Positions 46,585-55,702 of a stretch of 64,000 bases of DNA are shown here, one piece after another. How positions within the stretch are numbered: the first letter of the stretch is position 1; each line of letters begins with the position of its first letter. The position numbers and the translations under genes are program-made. Below the pieces are notes generated by a model, which was not told the DNA's origin, ran no database searches, and worked only from the letters and a program-made list of their open reading frames with translations. The stretch is from Niallia sp. FSL W8-0635 (GTDB lineage Bacteria; Bacillota; Bacilli; Bacillales; Cytobacillaceae). The stretch is from positions 124,001 to 188,000 of the forward strand of contig NZ_JBBOYD010000002.1 in NCBI RefSeq assembly GCF_038007965.1, written 5' to 3'.

Positions 46585-47133
46585 ATGCCAAATATTTTTG
46601 AAGCAGTAACTAATACGTTAAAAACGTTAGTTGTTGATGAATCAAATTCACCACTTCATACAGGAGAAGTAACAAGTTGTTGGACTTACTATACTTCTAT
46701 AAAAGAGTTTATTCGTTTTGAAGAAGTTGGGTTGAATACAACAGTTGATGATGAAGTGCGTGAAATGTTGACAGATGCAATTAAACTGTGTGAGAAACAA
46801 GTGACTCAATTAGAGGAATTTATGAAAAAGGAAGGAATCCCACTACCTGAACTGCCAGCATCTAAGCCAGCATCAGACCCAAATGATATTCCGTTAGGTG
46901 CAAAATCAACTGATGATGAAATTACAAATGGTGTTGGAATTAAGGTTGCTACTGCAATTATGCAGTGTGCTACTGGTCAAGCACAATCGATTCGGAATGA
47001 TCTTGGACTAATGTGGGTAAAATTTCATTTGGAAATGGTTACCTTTGGAACAACTCTAAAAACATTAATGCAAAAAAGAGGTTGGATTAGAGTTCCTCCA
47101 TATTACTATCCCCCAGGAATGCCGAAACAATAA
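46585..47133 (+). CDS. DUF3231-family (spore coat-like) protein
   Basis: 182 aa from ATG 46585, preceded by AGGAGGTG; the frame is open further back. NIFEAVTNTLKTLVVDE, PLHTGEVTSCWTYYTSIKEF and IMQCATGQAQSIRNDLGLMW fit half of a DUF3231 repeat pair, a four-helix ferritin-like family found in spore-formers. The tail is proline- and tyrosine-rich (RVPPYYYPPGMPKQ). A terminator follows. Confidence 0.75.
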   Translation: MPNIFEAVTNTLKTLVVDESNSPLHTGEVTSCWTYYTSIKEFIRFEEVGLNTTVDDEVREMLTDAIKLCEKQVTQLEEFMKKEGIPLPELPASKPASDPNDIPLGAKSTDDEITNGVGIKVATAIMQCATGQAQSIRNDLGLMWVKFHLEMVTFGTTLKTLMQKRGWIRVPPYYYPPGMPKQ

Positions 47134-47136
47134 ACA

Positions 47137-47163
47137 AAAAGAGCCAATTTTGGCTCTTTTTTA
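47137..47163 (+). terminator. Intrinsic terminator
   Basis: AAAGAGCCA pairs with TGGCTCTTT around ATTT, followed by further T. The stretch 47164-47373 has no gene. Confidence 0.75.
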
Positions 47164-47373
47164 ATCTAGTTCAACTCGAATTGATTTTTTAGTTACTTCT
47201 TTTTGACCAATGATAAAATAAAGGCTGAACTGTACCCTATTGATAAGAAAATAGACGGATCGGTTTCTTACATAAAACAATTACGCTAAGAGAGACTAAG
47301 TATATTATTTACTTTCTTTGTTAACCATAGTTAAGAGTGTTAACAGTATTAGAAATAGGAGGGCCATGCATTT

Positions 47374-48507
47374 ATGAAGGCTGTAACTTATCAAGGACCA
47401 AATCATGTACAGGTTAATCAAGTAGAGGATGCAAAATTAGAAAAAAAAGACGATATTATAGTTAAGATTACTTCTACTGCTATTTGCGGATCTGATTTGC
47501 ATTTATATCAAGGTAACATGCCATTACCCCCTGGATATATTATTGGCCACGAACCAATGGGTATTGTGGAAGAAGTTGGACCTGAAGTTACAAAAGTAAA
47601 AAAGGGAGACCGTGTTGTCGTTCCCTTTAATGTTTCATGTGGACATTGCTTTTATTGCCAACATGAAATGGAAAGCCAATGCGATAACTCAAACCCTCAT
47701 TATGATTCTGGCGGATACTTTGGTTATACTGAGAAGTTCGGTAACCATCCAGGTGGTCAAGCTGAATATTTAAAAGTCCCTTTTGGAAACTTCACTCCCT
47801 TTGTTATCCCGGAGTCATGCGAATTGGAGGATGAGTCACTGCTCTTTTTATCGGATGTTCTGCCAACAGCTTATTGGAGTGTAAAAAATGCAGGTGTAAA
47901 ATCAGGCGATACAGTTATTGTTCTTGGATGCGGACCTGTTGGGTTGATGGTACAAAAATTTGCCTGGATGGAAGGTGCAAAGCGTGTAATAGCAGTTGAT
48001 TACTTGGATTACCGAATCAATCATGCAAAAAAGATGAACAATGTTGAGGTATTTGAGTTCACAAAATACCCTGATATGGGGGAACATTTAAAAGAAATCA
48101 CACATGGTGGGGCAGATGTCGTCATCGATTGTGTAGGTATGGATGGAAAGAAATCACCCCTAGAGTTTCTGGAACAAAAATTCAAACTGCAGGGCGGAAC
48201 CCTTGGACCTATTCAAATTTCTACTAAAGCTGTCCGAAAGTATGGGACAGTGCAAATGACTGGTGTTTACGGAGGTAACTATAATCTATTTCCATTAGGT
48301 GCATTTTGGATTAGAAATATTAATCTTAGAATGGGACAGGCTCCAGTCATTCATTTTATGCCAGAATTGTTTAAAAAAATAACAAATAACGAATTTGACC
48401 CAAGAGATATTATCACACACAAAATGTCCCTTGAAGAAGCAAGTCATGGTTATCGAATTTTTAATAATCGTGAGGATGAATGTATAAAAGTCGTTTTAAA
48501 ACCGTAA
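47374..48507 (+). CDS. Zinc-dependent alcohol/formaldehyde dehydrogenase-like
   Basis: 377 aa, MDR superfamily. Catalytic zinc ligands in AICGSDLHLYQG and GHEPMGIVEEVG; structural zinc cysteines in SCGHCFYCQHEMESQC. NAD-binding loop VIVLGCGPVGLMVQKFAW. The overall pattern fits glutathione-independent formaldehyde dehydrogenase-like enzymes common in Bacillus; the substrate is not certain. AGGAGG upstream and a terminator at 48523 make it a single-gene unit. Confidence 0.9.
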   Translation: MKAVTYQGPNHVQVNQVEDAKLEKKDDIIVKITSTAICGSDLHLYQGNMPLPPGYIIGHEPMGIVEEVGPEVTKVKKGDRVVVPFNVSCGHCFYCQHEMESQCDNSNPHYDSGGYFGYTEKFGNHPGGQAEYLKVPFGNFTPFVIPESCELEDESLLFLSDVLPTAYWSVKNAGVKSGDTVIVLGCGPVGLMVQKFAWMEGAKRVIAVDYLDYRINHAKKMNNVEVFEFTKYPDMGEHLKEITHGGADVVIDCVGMDGKKSPLEFLEQKFKLQGGTLGPIQISTKAVRKYGTVQMTGVYGGNYNLFPLGAFWIRNINLRMGQAPVIHFMPELFKKITNNEFDPRDIITHKMSLEEASHGYRIFNNREDECIKVVLKP

Positions 48508-48522
48508 TACTCTTCTCTTTCC

Positions 48523-48558
48523 AAAAAGACTTCATAAATTGTATAGAAGTCTTTTTGT
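48523..48558. terminator. Bidirectional terminator
   Basis: AAAAAGACTTC (48523-48533) pairs with GAAGTCTTTTT (48546-48556). It separates the dehydrogenase from the reverse-strand genes. Confidence 0.75.
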
Positions 48559-48568
48559 CTGTTATTAT

Positions 48569-48751
48569 TTAGATTATTGGATAATTCAGCTCGTAACTTG
48601 GGTAGCAATAATATGGTGGTCTCATTCCTATTTTTGGCATGGGCCAGGAATCCTCCATATAGACCATCTTTACTTTTTCATTTGAATGGTTTACTAGCAA
48701 TAGCTTTACTTCTGGATTAAATTCATATCTCAAAATGGTAACCCCTTCCAT
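48569..48751 (-). CDS. Small protein coupled to the SDR gene
   Basis: 60 aa whose ATG overlaps the SDR stop (TAATG). Contains MVYMEDSWPMPKIGMRPPYY and further Tyr and Pro, similar in flavour to small spore proteins. No family recognised; it could be chance, but the overlap and the terminator just after it favour a real gene. Confidence 0.45.
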   Translation of the reverse strand: MEGVTILRYEFNPEVKLLLVNHSNEKVKMVYMEDSWPMPKIGMRPPYYCYPSYELNYPII

Positions 48752-49731
48752 TAGGAATGTGTGGATTCTCCCCCATCAACATGAAGAACTTGACCAGTAA
48801 CAAAACGAGAATCATCAGAAGCAAGATAGACAAAGGTTGGTGCGAGTTCAAATGGATGGGCAACTCGTTCCATTGGATTAAATGCTCCATATACAGCGAC
48901 TTGGTCTGACGAGAAACTTGCTGAAATAAGTGGGGTCCAAATTCGGCCGGGGGCGACGGCATTGACTCGGATCCCTTGTTTCACGACATTTTTAGCCAAG
49001 GCACGTGTCCAACCAACTATTGCGCCTTTTGTGGCCGTATAATCAATCATTTGCTGCTCACCTACATACGTCACCACTGAAGAAGTGCCAATGATTGAGC
49101 TGCCTGGTTTTAAATGAGGAAGCGCTGCTCTTGTTGTGTAAAAATGAGAGTATATATTAACTTTGAAAGTGTCATCGAATTGCTCATCTGTAATGTCAAG
49201 CAGACTTAGTTGTTGGAATTGGATACCAACGTGGTTACAAAGAATATCAAGACGTCCAAACGTATTTACTGTTTGTTCTACAATGGAGATACACTGTTGT
49301 TTGTCTCGCAAGTCCCCAGGCATTAGAAAACAACGTTGTCCGAGTTGTTCAATCCTCGTTTTTGTTCTATTTGCATCCTCGTGTTCATCTAAATATGAAA
49401 TAGCAACATCTGCTCCTTCTTTAGCAAACGCAATTGCTACTGCTGCACCAATACCACTGTCACCCCCTGTAATAAGTGCTACTTTTCCTGTTAACTTTCC
49501 ACTCCCTTTATAGTTCGGGTTTTCGATAATTGGAAGGGGTACCATGAATTTTTCCACTCCGGGATGGCGCAGCTGGCGCTGTTCAGGTAAACTTATCGGA
49601 ATTTCTTCGTAACGTGTAATTTTCCCATAGTTAGGGTACATGGGATAAGGTTGAGTTTTCATGTTCGCTTTAAACATTTGTTGCATTTGCTTTATTTGGT
49701 CTAATTGACGACTTTGATCCTTTTGATCCAT
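48751..49731 (-). CDS. Short-chain dehydrogenase/reductase (general-stress type)
   Basis: 326 aa. Cofactor loop [20 protein letters not shown], the NNxG-like DILCNHVG, active site YTATKGA and the ending QVLHVDGGE. The long N-terminal extension ([21 protein letters not shown]) is typical of the YhdF/GS39-like subfamily of Bacillus. AGGAGG precedes the ATG. The substrate is unknown; family members are linked to stress and spores. The stretch 49732-50011 has no gene. Confidence 0.9.
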   Translation of the reverse strand: MDQKDQSRQLDQIKQMQQMFKANMKTQPYPMYPNYGKITRYEEIPISLPEQRQLRHPGVEKFMVPLPIIENPNYKGSGKLTGKVALITGGDSGIGAAVAIAFAKEGADVAISYLDEHEDANRTKTRIEQLGQRCFLMPGDLRDKQQCISIVEQTVNTFGRLDILCNHVGIQFQQLSLLDITDEQFDDTFKVNIYSHFYTTRAALPHLKPGSSIIGTSSVVTYVGEQQMIDYTATKGAIVGWTRALAKNVVKQGIRVNAVAPGRIWTPLISASFSSDQVAVYGAFNPMERVAHPFELAPTFVYLASDDSRFVTGQVLHVDGGESTHS

Positions 49732-50011
49732 GGAAACCTCCTATAGAAATAATTTTCTTCTATAGAATGTTTATGTTGTTCACTACAAATATAGTAAAAA
49801 AAGTGTGAAAAAAGTTGTTACTTTCAACACAGAAGCGTATTCTTCCTCAAAAGAGACACCTTTTTTCTTTATTGAACTGACCTTTAGGACTAGGAGCTTT
49901 ACTCAACATTCTACCCCTCTAACGGATCAACTTATTGTTACTTAACAGTTTTTTAATCCCGGCTACCTCAAGAATAGTACCTAAAAAAATAGGTCAACTA
50001 GAAAAAACCGG

Positions 50012-50396
50012 CTAACCACATAATACGATTTGGCCCTTGCTGAATAACAACAAATACGTTTTGTTGTTCCACAAATTCTTTTTTTTATTGTTTTTGAACT
50101 CTCTAACTGATTCTAGCAAACTTTCTGACTCTCTTTCTCCAAGCTCTTCAAGAAAATCGGTGAATTCTCCTTCTCCGTTTTTATCACTAAAATCATCCAT
50201 TAAGTCATTAAACTCCCATTCTATGATTTCTAACTCTTGCGATGTACAGGTTTCTAAAAAATCCATCGTGGCATACATATCATCACGAAGATTGGTGTAA
50301 ATTTCCCATGAGTCCTAGTCCCACCATCTTTAATCCCATCGGTTCATCATCCATTGAATCTTTTCAACATCTACATTCGATTTACTCCTCTTCATT
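50012..50396 (-). pseudogene. Acidic hypothetical protein, frame-damaged
   Basis: An ATG near 50396 with GAGGAG upstream opens MKRSKSNVDVEKIQWMMNRW and stops; after a shift the frame continues DSWEIYTNLRDDMYATMDFLE, EIIEWEFNDLMDDFSDKNGE and FLEELGERESESLLESVREF. The readable 88-aa part from 50278 may still be made. Not recognised. Confidence 0.45.
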
Positions 50397-50445
50397 ATAT
50401 TAAGGATATACTTATTTCTCTTGCTACAGGCACATCGAATGGAAG

Positions 50446-51123
50446 TTACGGAGGTTTACGATTGAGATCAATACGATATTTCCCAAATCGGTTAACATGT
50501 GCCGTCACATAAGGGCTCAAATAAGGAATCAATTCTTCATCATATCCATTTCCATCTTGCATGTAGTCTTGGAGGATACGAGATAAAGTGAAGACGTTGT
50601 AAAAAATGAGACAGTTAGCAACAAGGTGATTATATTTAATCATTTTTCGTTGCTTTTCCCGGTCATTTTCAGCGATGATACCTTCACCACCGAAGAACAG
50701 CCACTTTGTAAACCCATTAAATGCTTCACTTTTGTTGGTAGCTGACTGAATGGTAGCTCTAAGTACCTCGTCAGCAGCCATATATTTTAACAAGAACATG
50801 GTCCTGATCACTCGCCCTAGTTCCCGGAAGGCTTGAAATAATTTATTCTTTTTTGTGTATGTCCCTAATTTATTTAGAATGGTAGAAGGGGTGATCTTCC
50901 CGGCTTGAATGGACATGGCCACCCTTAACATGTCTGGATAGTGTGTTTCAATCTCATCTGTAAAAAGGTCATCAATATGATCGTAAACCTCGTCTTTACT
51001 TGGACGGAACAATTTTAACTTCTTCCAATTACGAATTCTAGGCATCAGTTGAATACCTAATAAAGCAGACAGTCCAAAAACGGTTGTACTCTGACCTTGC
51101 AAGAAATAAAAAGGGTTGCCCAA
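50446..51123 (-). pseudogene. Tn3-family transposase, C-terminal fragment
   Basis: About 225 aa of the end of TnpA: QGQSTTVFGLSALLGIQLMPRIRNW, ATNKSEAFNGFTKWLFFGGEG (with the catalytic Glu) and LVANCLIFYNVFTLSRILQDY. The first three quarters, with both catalytic Asp, are absent. The cut coincides with the hairpin at 51108. It cannot transpose. Confidence 0.85.
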
Positions 51124-51162
51124 GAGGACGCTAAAACCGACCTTTTGGGCAACCCTTTTTTT
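51108..51162. repeat. Hairpin at the Tn3 break point
   Basis: AAAAAGGGTTGCCCAA pairs perfectly with TTGGGCAACCCTTTTT around a 21-base loop containing AGGacg...ccgaCCT. It can act as a two-way terminator; the left arm overlaps the truncated transposase start. Confidence 0.7.
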
Positions 51163-51436
51163 CTATATCTGTATTATGATTTTTCTGTTATTTTATTTCT
51201 TACTTTTCCCTGTCTTATCACAGGCTGATATTGTAATAGATGACTTAATTGAATGAAAAACAATATTACCTAAAATGGAAAATGCGTATTTAACTAACAA
51301 GTAAATAGCTTCGATTGACAGCTTATTTTTCAAATAAGATTTAAGACATGACTTCAACAAACGGGTCGATTGTTGAAGATCATAGGCAGAAAATGATCAA
51401 ACTTTCTTATAAAAAATGTATACTAATTCACAGGGG

Positions 51437-51480
51437 AACAATCCATTTTAATCAATCTTTTTTTAAAATGGATTGTTTTT
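51437..51480. terminator. Terminator-like hairpin left of the IS200 element
   Basis: AACAATCCATTTTA pairs with TAAAATGGATTGTT, followed by TTT. The stretch 51163-51436 has no gene. Confidence 0.6.
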
Positions 51481-51615
51481 ATTTTACTCTTTTTAAACCA
51501 CAGGCTCTGCCTGTGTGAAAATAAAACTTGTAGAGTCGTATTAGAAAAAAACTCCAATCGTTATAATAGAAGATGGCCGTCAAACCAACTTCAAATAACG
51601 AGAGGAGTTCTGCTC

Positions 51616-53948
51616 ATGTCGAGCGACAATAGTTTATCACATAGTGTGTCCTGAATGCTAGAGGATGCTGAAAGAATTATAGTAACCCAAAAGCAATGCT
51701 TTCTAAGAGATGGAAGTAGGTCTTCCGCAATCGACATACAGGTGTAGATTGCAAAACACCCATAGGTGCTGTAGTCAAAAGCTATGGTATTGAGCGTATG
51801 AGGAAAAGGCAGTAAAGAAACTGTCAGTTGGGTGCCACAAAGCTGAACGAGAGTGAAGAACTGATGAAGCATCGTTAAGACTTACAAGTATAGTCAAAAC
51901 CAGAGTATTGTGTGGACGCTGGGATAAATCTATCGGAAACCTGTTTACTGGATAGATGGCTGTCGGTGTTGAGGTTACAGGAGTGTGGCATAGGCTCTTG
52001 GGAGGAACAGGAGAATCTTGTATTGCTATGTTAAACGGAAAAATACAAGCTTACAAATATGCGAGTATGAAAGTAGGGATGAGCAGTACAGGTGCGGAAG
52101 AATTCGTAGTAGTGGGGAAGCTGATGTAATGTCAGTGGAGCGAAGGGGTTCTGTCATTAAACTTCTTGAATATTACAACCAAAAAATGGGAGGATTTTAT
52201 GAAAGAGGGGAAATCATTTCGGATTTCACAGAATGAAATACTGAATGCCTATAAGGCAGTCAAGGCAAACAAAGGCGCAGGTGGGGTAGATGGCATAGAA
52301 ATAGATGAGTTTGATAAAGATTGGAAAAACAACCTTTATAAGCTCTGGAATAGAATGTCATCGGGAAGCTATTTTCCTAAGCCGGTGCGTGGAGTGGAAA
52401 TACCAAAGAAGAATGGGAAAATGAGACTGTTAGGAATACCAACGATCGAAGATCGTGTGGCACAGATGGTTCTGAGAAATCGGATAGAGCCATTAGTGGA
52501 ACCAATATTCTATGAAGATTCCTATGGTTATCGTCCAAGAAAATCTGCATTGGACGCAGTGGGACAAGCGAGAAAACGATGTTTTCGTATGAAATGGGTT
52601 GTAGAGTTTGACATCGTAGGACTCTTTGACAATATAGAACATGAACGATTGATGAGATTGATAGCGTATCATGTGAAAGATAATTGGATTATTTTATATA
52701 TTAAAAGATGCCTAAATACATCCATTCAAATGCCAAACGGAGAGATTTTTGAAAGAAAATCGGGAACCCCTCAAGGCGGAGTAATCAGTCCAGTTCTTGC
52801 GAACCTATTTATGCATTATATGTTTGATGATTGGATGGTAAGAAATTTTCCAAATTGTCCATGGGAGAGATATGCAGATGATGGACTGATACATTGTGTT
52901 AGCAGAAAACAAGCGGAGTATGTACTTGACAGATTGATAGAACAGATGGGTTATGCTGGTTTGGAAATACATCCTGAGAAAAGCAAAATCGTTTTCTGTC
53001 AAAGAGATAATAGGCAGTTGGAATCAGATAATCATTCATTTATCTTTTTGGGATATTGCTTTAGGCAGAGAATGGTTAAGAGCCAAAAGGGGATATACTT
53101 TATGGGGTTTACACCTGCGGTCAGTAAAGAAGCTGGGAAAAACTTTAGAGAGAAAATCCGAAATGTAATAAAGGAAATGAATACAACTGATATAGTGCTG
53201 CTGTCACAAAAACTAAATCCCATCATTCGTGGATGGATGAATTACTTTATGAAATACACTCCAAGTGAAGCATTTAGACAAGGTATAAATTATGTGAATC
53301 TAACATTGACAAGATGGTTAGTAAGAACAAGGAAAAAGGTTAGACGAAGCTATATAAAATCACAACATCTTTTGTATCGTATAGCAATGTCAAATCCGGA
53401 AAGATTCTACCATTGGAAAGTGGGCTATATGCCAGTGAGATGACAAGAGCCGTATGATGGGAGACTATCACGTACGGTTCTGTGAGAGATTTGGGGTGAA
53501 ACTCCCCTTATCTACTCGACCAAGATGGAATTGTAAGTATCATATCGTATTTATTCCCAAATACAGAAGGAAAGTAGTATATGGGAAATTAAGAAAAGAT
53601 ATAGGTGCTATATTGAGAAAACTATGTGAAATGAAAGATGTAGAAATAATGGAAGCACATGCCATGCCAGATCATATACACATGCTGGTAAAAATACCAC
53701 CGAAAATGTCTGTTTCGTATTTCATGGGATATTTAAAAGGTAAAAGTTCATTGATGATCCATGATAGACATGCAAATTTAAAATATAATCATGGAAATCG
53801 AACGTTTTGGGCGAAAGGATATTACGTAAGTACGGTTGGATTAAACGAAAAAACAATTGCAAAGTATATACGAGAGCAAGAAGCAGAGGACCGTTTGCGA
53901 GATAATATGAGCAAACGAGAATACGTCGATCCATTTAAAGATAAGTAG
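51616..53948 (+). CDS. tnpA: IS200 transposase TnpA, split by a group II intron
   Basis: Exon 1 is 51616-51643 (nine codons plus one base, MSSDNSLSH) behind AGAGGAG; exon 2 is 53521-53948. Joined in frame they give 151 aa, MSSDNSLSHTRWNCKYHIVF, the normal N terminus of this family. HUH site MPDHIHMLV and the catalytic Tyr in TIAKYIREQ make it a single-strand Y1 transposase. Unspliced RNA could not give a full protein. The frame after the intron is also open back to 53454, but that part is intron RNA. Confidence 0.9.
51644..53520 (+). mobile_element. Group II intron inside IS200 tnpA
   Basis: 1877 bases, starting GTGTGTCCTG and ending CTCGAC. Domain V is at about 53447-53481 (GAGCCGTATGATGG ... 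CACGTACGGTTC), and domain VI (GGGGTGAAACTCCCC) follows. The boundaries come from restoring the tnpA frame and agree with GTGYG...AY rules. Confidence 0.88.
52199..53443 (+). CDS. ltrA: Intron-encoded reverse transcriptase/maturase without nuclease domain
   Basis: 414 aa from ATG 52199, in an open frame from 52166. RT motifs VEIPKKNGKMRLLGIPT, SGTPQGGVISPVLANL and RYADDGLIHC; maturase region GWMNYFMKYTPSEAF. It ends after the X domain with no HNH domain, as in several bacterial intron classes that target DNA without their own second-strand nuclease. Confidence 0.92.
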   Translation: MKEGKSFRISQNEILNAYKAVKANKGAGGVDGIEIDEFDKDWKNNLYKLWNRMSSGSYFPKPVRGVEIPKKNGKMRLLGIPTIEDRVAQMVLRNRIEPLVEPIFYEDSYGYRPRKSALDAVGQARKRCFRMKWVVEFDIVGLFDNIEHERLMRLIAYHVKDNWIILYIKRCLNTSIQMPNGEIFERKSGTPQGGVISPVLANLFMHYMFDDWMVRNFPNCPWERYADDGLIHCVSRKQAEYVLDRLIEQMGYAGLEIHPEKSKIVFCQRDNRQLESDNHSFIFLGYCFRQRMVKSQKGIYFMGFTPAVSKEAGKNFREKIRNVIKEMNTTDIVLLSQKLNPIIRGWMNYFMKYTPSEAFRQGINYVNLTLTRWLVRTRKKVRRSYIKSQHLLYRIAMSNPERFYHWKVGYMPVR

Positions 53949-54136
53949 GGAGAGTAAACGGTTGGCGGTCAATTTAGAGGTCCCTTTAGGGGCTTCGTTG
54001 GTAAAGTGCCCTTATAGGGCGAAATTAAAACCGCCGGTTCTACCGGCGGATACTTACTTTGTCCATAAATATGGTTTTGTAAGGTGTTTTTGATCAAACT
54101 TTATTCTAAAGCTACACTATCTAAAATGTATGTGGA

Positions 54137-54473
54137 ATGGGGATTCGTATGCTTGTAGAGGCAATATGCAAGGAAAAAGGGATTACTCAAACTCAAGTAA
54201 TGAAAAGTGGAGAACCAAAGATGAAGAATTTAAACCTTTTTGAAAAAATAAATACTCTTAAGGAAAAAAATATTATTGATGAGGCTCAAAAACAGGTTCT
54301 GCCCCAGATTAGAGACATGGGGAATCATACTAAAAACACATGAAGTAAGAATATTAAAACAAGCTCTTCATGTTGTTGAGTTTGTACTCTATAACATATA
54401 TGTGCTACCGAATATTACCATTATCACCAAGCCGAAGCGATGTAAATATTTCTTAATTCAAAACTATAAATAA
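54137..54473 (+). pseudogene. DUF4145-like C-terminal fragment, frameshifted
   Basis: The first frame gives LFEKINTLKEKNIIDEAQKQ and VLPQIRDMGNHTKNT; the next frame continues THEVRILKQALHVVEFVLYNIYVLPN. Joined, they resemble the helical DUF4145 domain found at the ends of restriction and signalling proteins. The 5' part of the gene is missing beyond the IS200 element. Confidence 0.5.
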
Positions 54474-54481
54474 TGTTAAAG

Positions 54482-54745
54482 TTATCCACTAAAATTTCCG
54501 CATTATCAAAATTGTAATGGGGGTTGTAGTTTTTTCAAAGCGTTTTATAAATTTCACAACACCCCATGTAAAATTTACAAAGCGGAAATATAATATGGGT
54601 TGTAAAAATTACAAGGCGTAATTATCTAACAATTTTCGCTTTGTAAAATTTTCAACCCCTATTGTGAAATTTTCAAGGTATTTATAGGTTGAGAAATTTA
54701 CAAGGGGTGGTTGTAATTTTTGCAAGCAAATAAATACTAAGTTAA
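54482..54745. repeat. Cluster of TTGTAAAATTTACAA-type palindromes with a DnaA-box-like site
   Basis: TTATCCACT (54482-54490) is one base from the DnaA box TTATCCACA. After it come imperfect copies of TTGTAAAATTTACAA with flanking GGGG or GCG: near 54568 (TGTAAAATTTACAAAGCG), 54600 (TTGTAAAAATTACAAGGCG), 54640 (TTTGTAAAATTTTCAA), 54690 (GAGAAATTTACAAGGGG) and 54711 (TTGTAATTTTTGCAAG). No gene lies here. Candidates: a second origin, a partition site or an operator array. Confidence 0.6.
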
Positions 54746-54912
54746 TAAAAACAAATCTTTTAAAAAGATATATTATATAAGGGAAAACCAATTTTGTTAT
54801 CTACTTGTCTTAAAAGAAAAGTAGGGATATAATACCACTATACAAATGTTTCGTACTTTTATTTTTTATTTGCAATCCCTTAAGGGATTAGCAGTCTTAA
54901 TATAACGTTAAC

Positions 54913-54982
54913 AGCCTTTGTGGTTGATGAAAATAAATAGCTTATAAGCTATTTATCTACATTAAATCACAAAGGCTTTTTT
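54913..54982 (+). terminator. Long terminator-like leader hairpin
   Basis: AGCCTTTGTG pairs with CACAAAGGCT around an inner stem AAATAGCTT/AAGCTATTT, then T6GCG. It is 60 bases before the next start. Confidence 0.7.
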
Positions 54983-55042
54983 GCGTTATTTTAATGAAGC
55001 ACTTGTATAGATGAATTCATAACAGAAAGGATTGAGAGAGGT

Positions 55043-55366
55043 ATGACGACGAAAAAGCAATCTAAAAAGAGAAAATTAAAAGAGGGTACCAAGAATTCTA
55101 GGACCACCAAGGAACTAGTAAAACAAATCGAAAAGAAAGTAGAACAGGATGGATATTGCATTTTAAAGCAGATTCATCATGGGAATGAAACTTACCATAA
55201 AATTTGGTGGTGGATGGAAATAGAATTAATGATTGGAGAATATGACGTAGCAGCTAACAAGGTTAAAGAAATAAAAGATATCAATATCGAAAATCGACAG
55301 AATCTACTAGATATAGTAGCAGGATTAGAAGGAAGCGTATCCCTTGTGCCGCTTGTTAAAGATTAA
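55043..55366 (+). CDS. Hypothetical basic protein (107 aa)
   Basis: Very basic N terminus (TTKKQSKKRKLKEGTKNS), then a helical part with KIWWWMEIELMIGEYDVAANK. No family recognised. First gene after the leader hairpin and in line with the helicase gene; AGAGAGGT precedes the ATG. Confidence 0.6.
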   Translation: MTTKKQSKKRKLKEGTKNSRTTKELVKQIEKKVEQDGYCILKQIHHGNETYHKIWWWMEIELMIGEYDVAANKVKEIKDINIENRQNLLDIVAGLEGSVSLVPLVKD

Positions 55367-55427
55367 ACCAATCAGGAAGCACAATGTAATGGGAAATGAG
55401 ATTATAACCACACACAAAGGTGAAAAT

Positions 55428-55634
55428 ATGAACATAGAAACTGTTCAGTTCTCGTATTTCAAATACAAAGATAGATATATAGAATATTGCGGTTATCAAT
55501 ATAACCAATATTGGTTTTTGATTCATAATTCAAAAAGATCCGAAGTAGTGTCTATATCTAATGAGCTTTGTCCATCTTTTGATACAGCAATGTCTTATAT
55601 ATCTAATATGTATATTGATAAAAAAATGAAATAA
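55428..55634 (+). CDS. Small hypothetical protein (68 aa)
   Basis: Start at ATG 55428 with AAAGGTG 5 bases upstream. Aromatic-rich (FSYFKYKDRYIEYCGYQYNQ), probably beta-sheet. No family recognised. The frame can be read further upstream into the previous gene without a start signal. Confidence 0.55.
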   Translation: MNIETVQFSYFKYKDRYIEYCGYQYNQYWFLIHNSKRSEVVSISNELCPSFDTAMSYISNMYIDKKMK

Positions 55635-55649
55635 TAAAAGGGAGGTGCC

Positions 55650-55697
55650 CTACCTAATTAGATAGAGGCATCGATGCTTTCTATTCTTATTAGGTAG
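55650..55697 (+). promoter_or_regulatory. Structured leader with 7-codon frame before the helicase gene
   Basis: CTACCTAAT (55650-55658) pairs with ATTAGGTAG (55689-55697), with an inner stem around CATCGATG. A mini-frame MLSILIR (55674-55697) has GAGG 6 bases upstream and stops 5 bases before the helicase ATG at 55703. GGAGGTG at 55641-55647 is cut off from that ATG by the hairpin. Reinitiation or structure-controlled translation is likely. Confidence 0.5.
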
Positions 55698-55702
55698 AAA
55701 GC

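Larger units (their letters stand above)
51499..54049 (+). mobile_element. IS200/IS605-family element carrying a group II intron
   Basis: Limits are set by its end hairpins, CACAGGC tct GCCTGTG at 51499-51515 and CCGCCGGT tct ACCGGCGG at 54031-54049; a further hairpin (GTGCCC/AGGGC) lies before the right one. True cut sites are probably a few bases outside. It holds only tnpA, split by an intron. No inverted repeats or target duplication are expected in this family. Confidence 0.75.

Noticed and set aside
49163..49513. Forward frame opposite the short-chain dehydrogenase
   Set aside because: Antisense shadow of the SDR gene; Cys/Ser-rich composition typical of such shadows.
53454..53520. tnpA start at 53454
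   Set aside because: The codons up to 53520 are intron domain V/VI RNA; the true start is in exon 1 at 51616.
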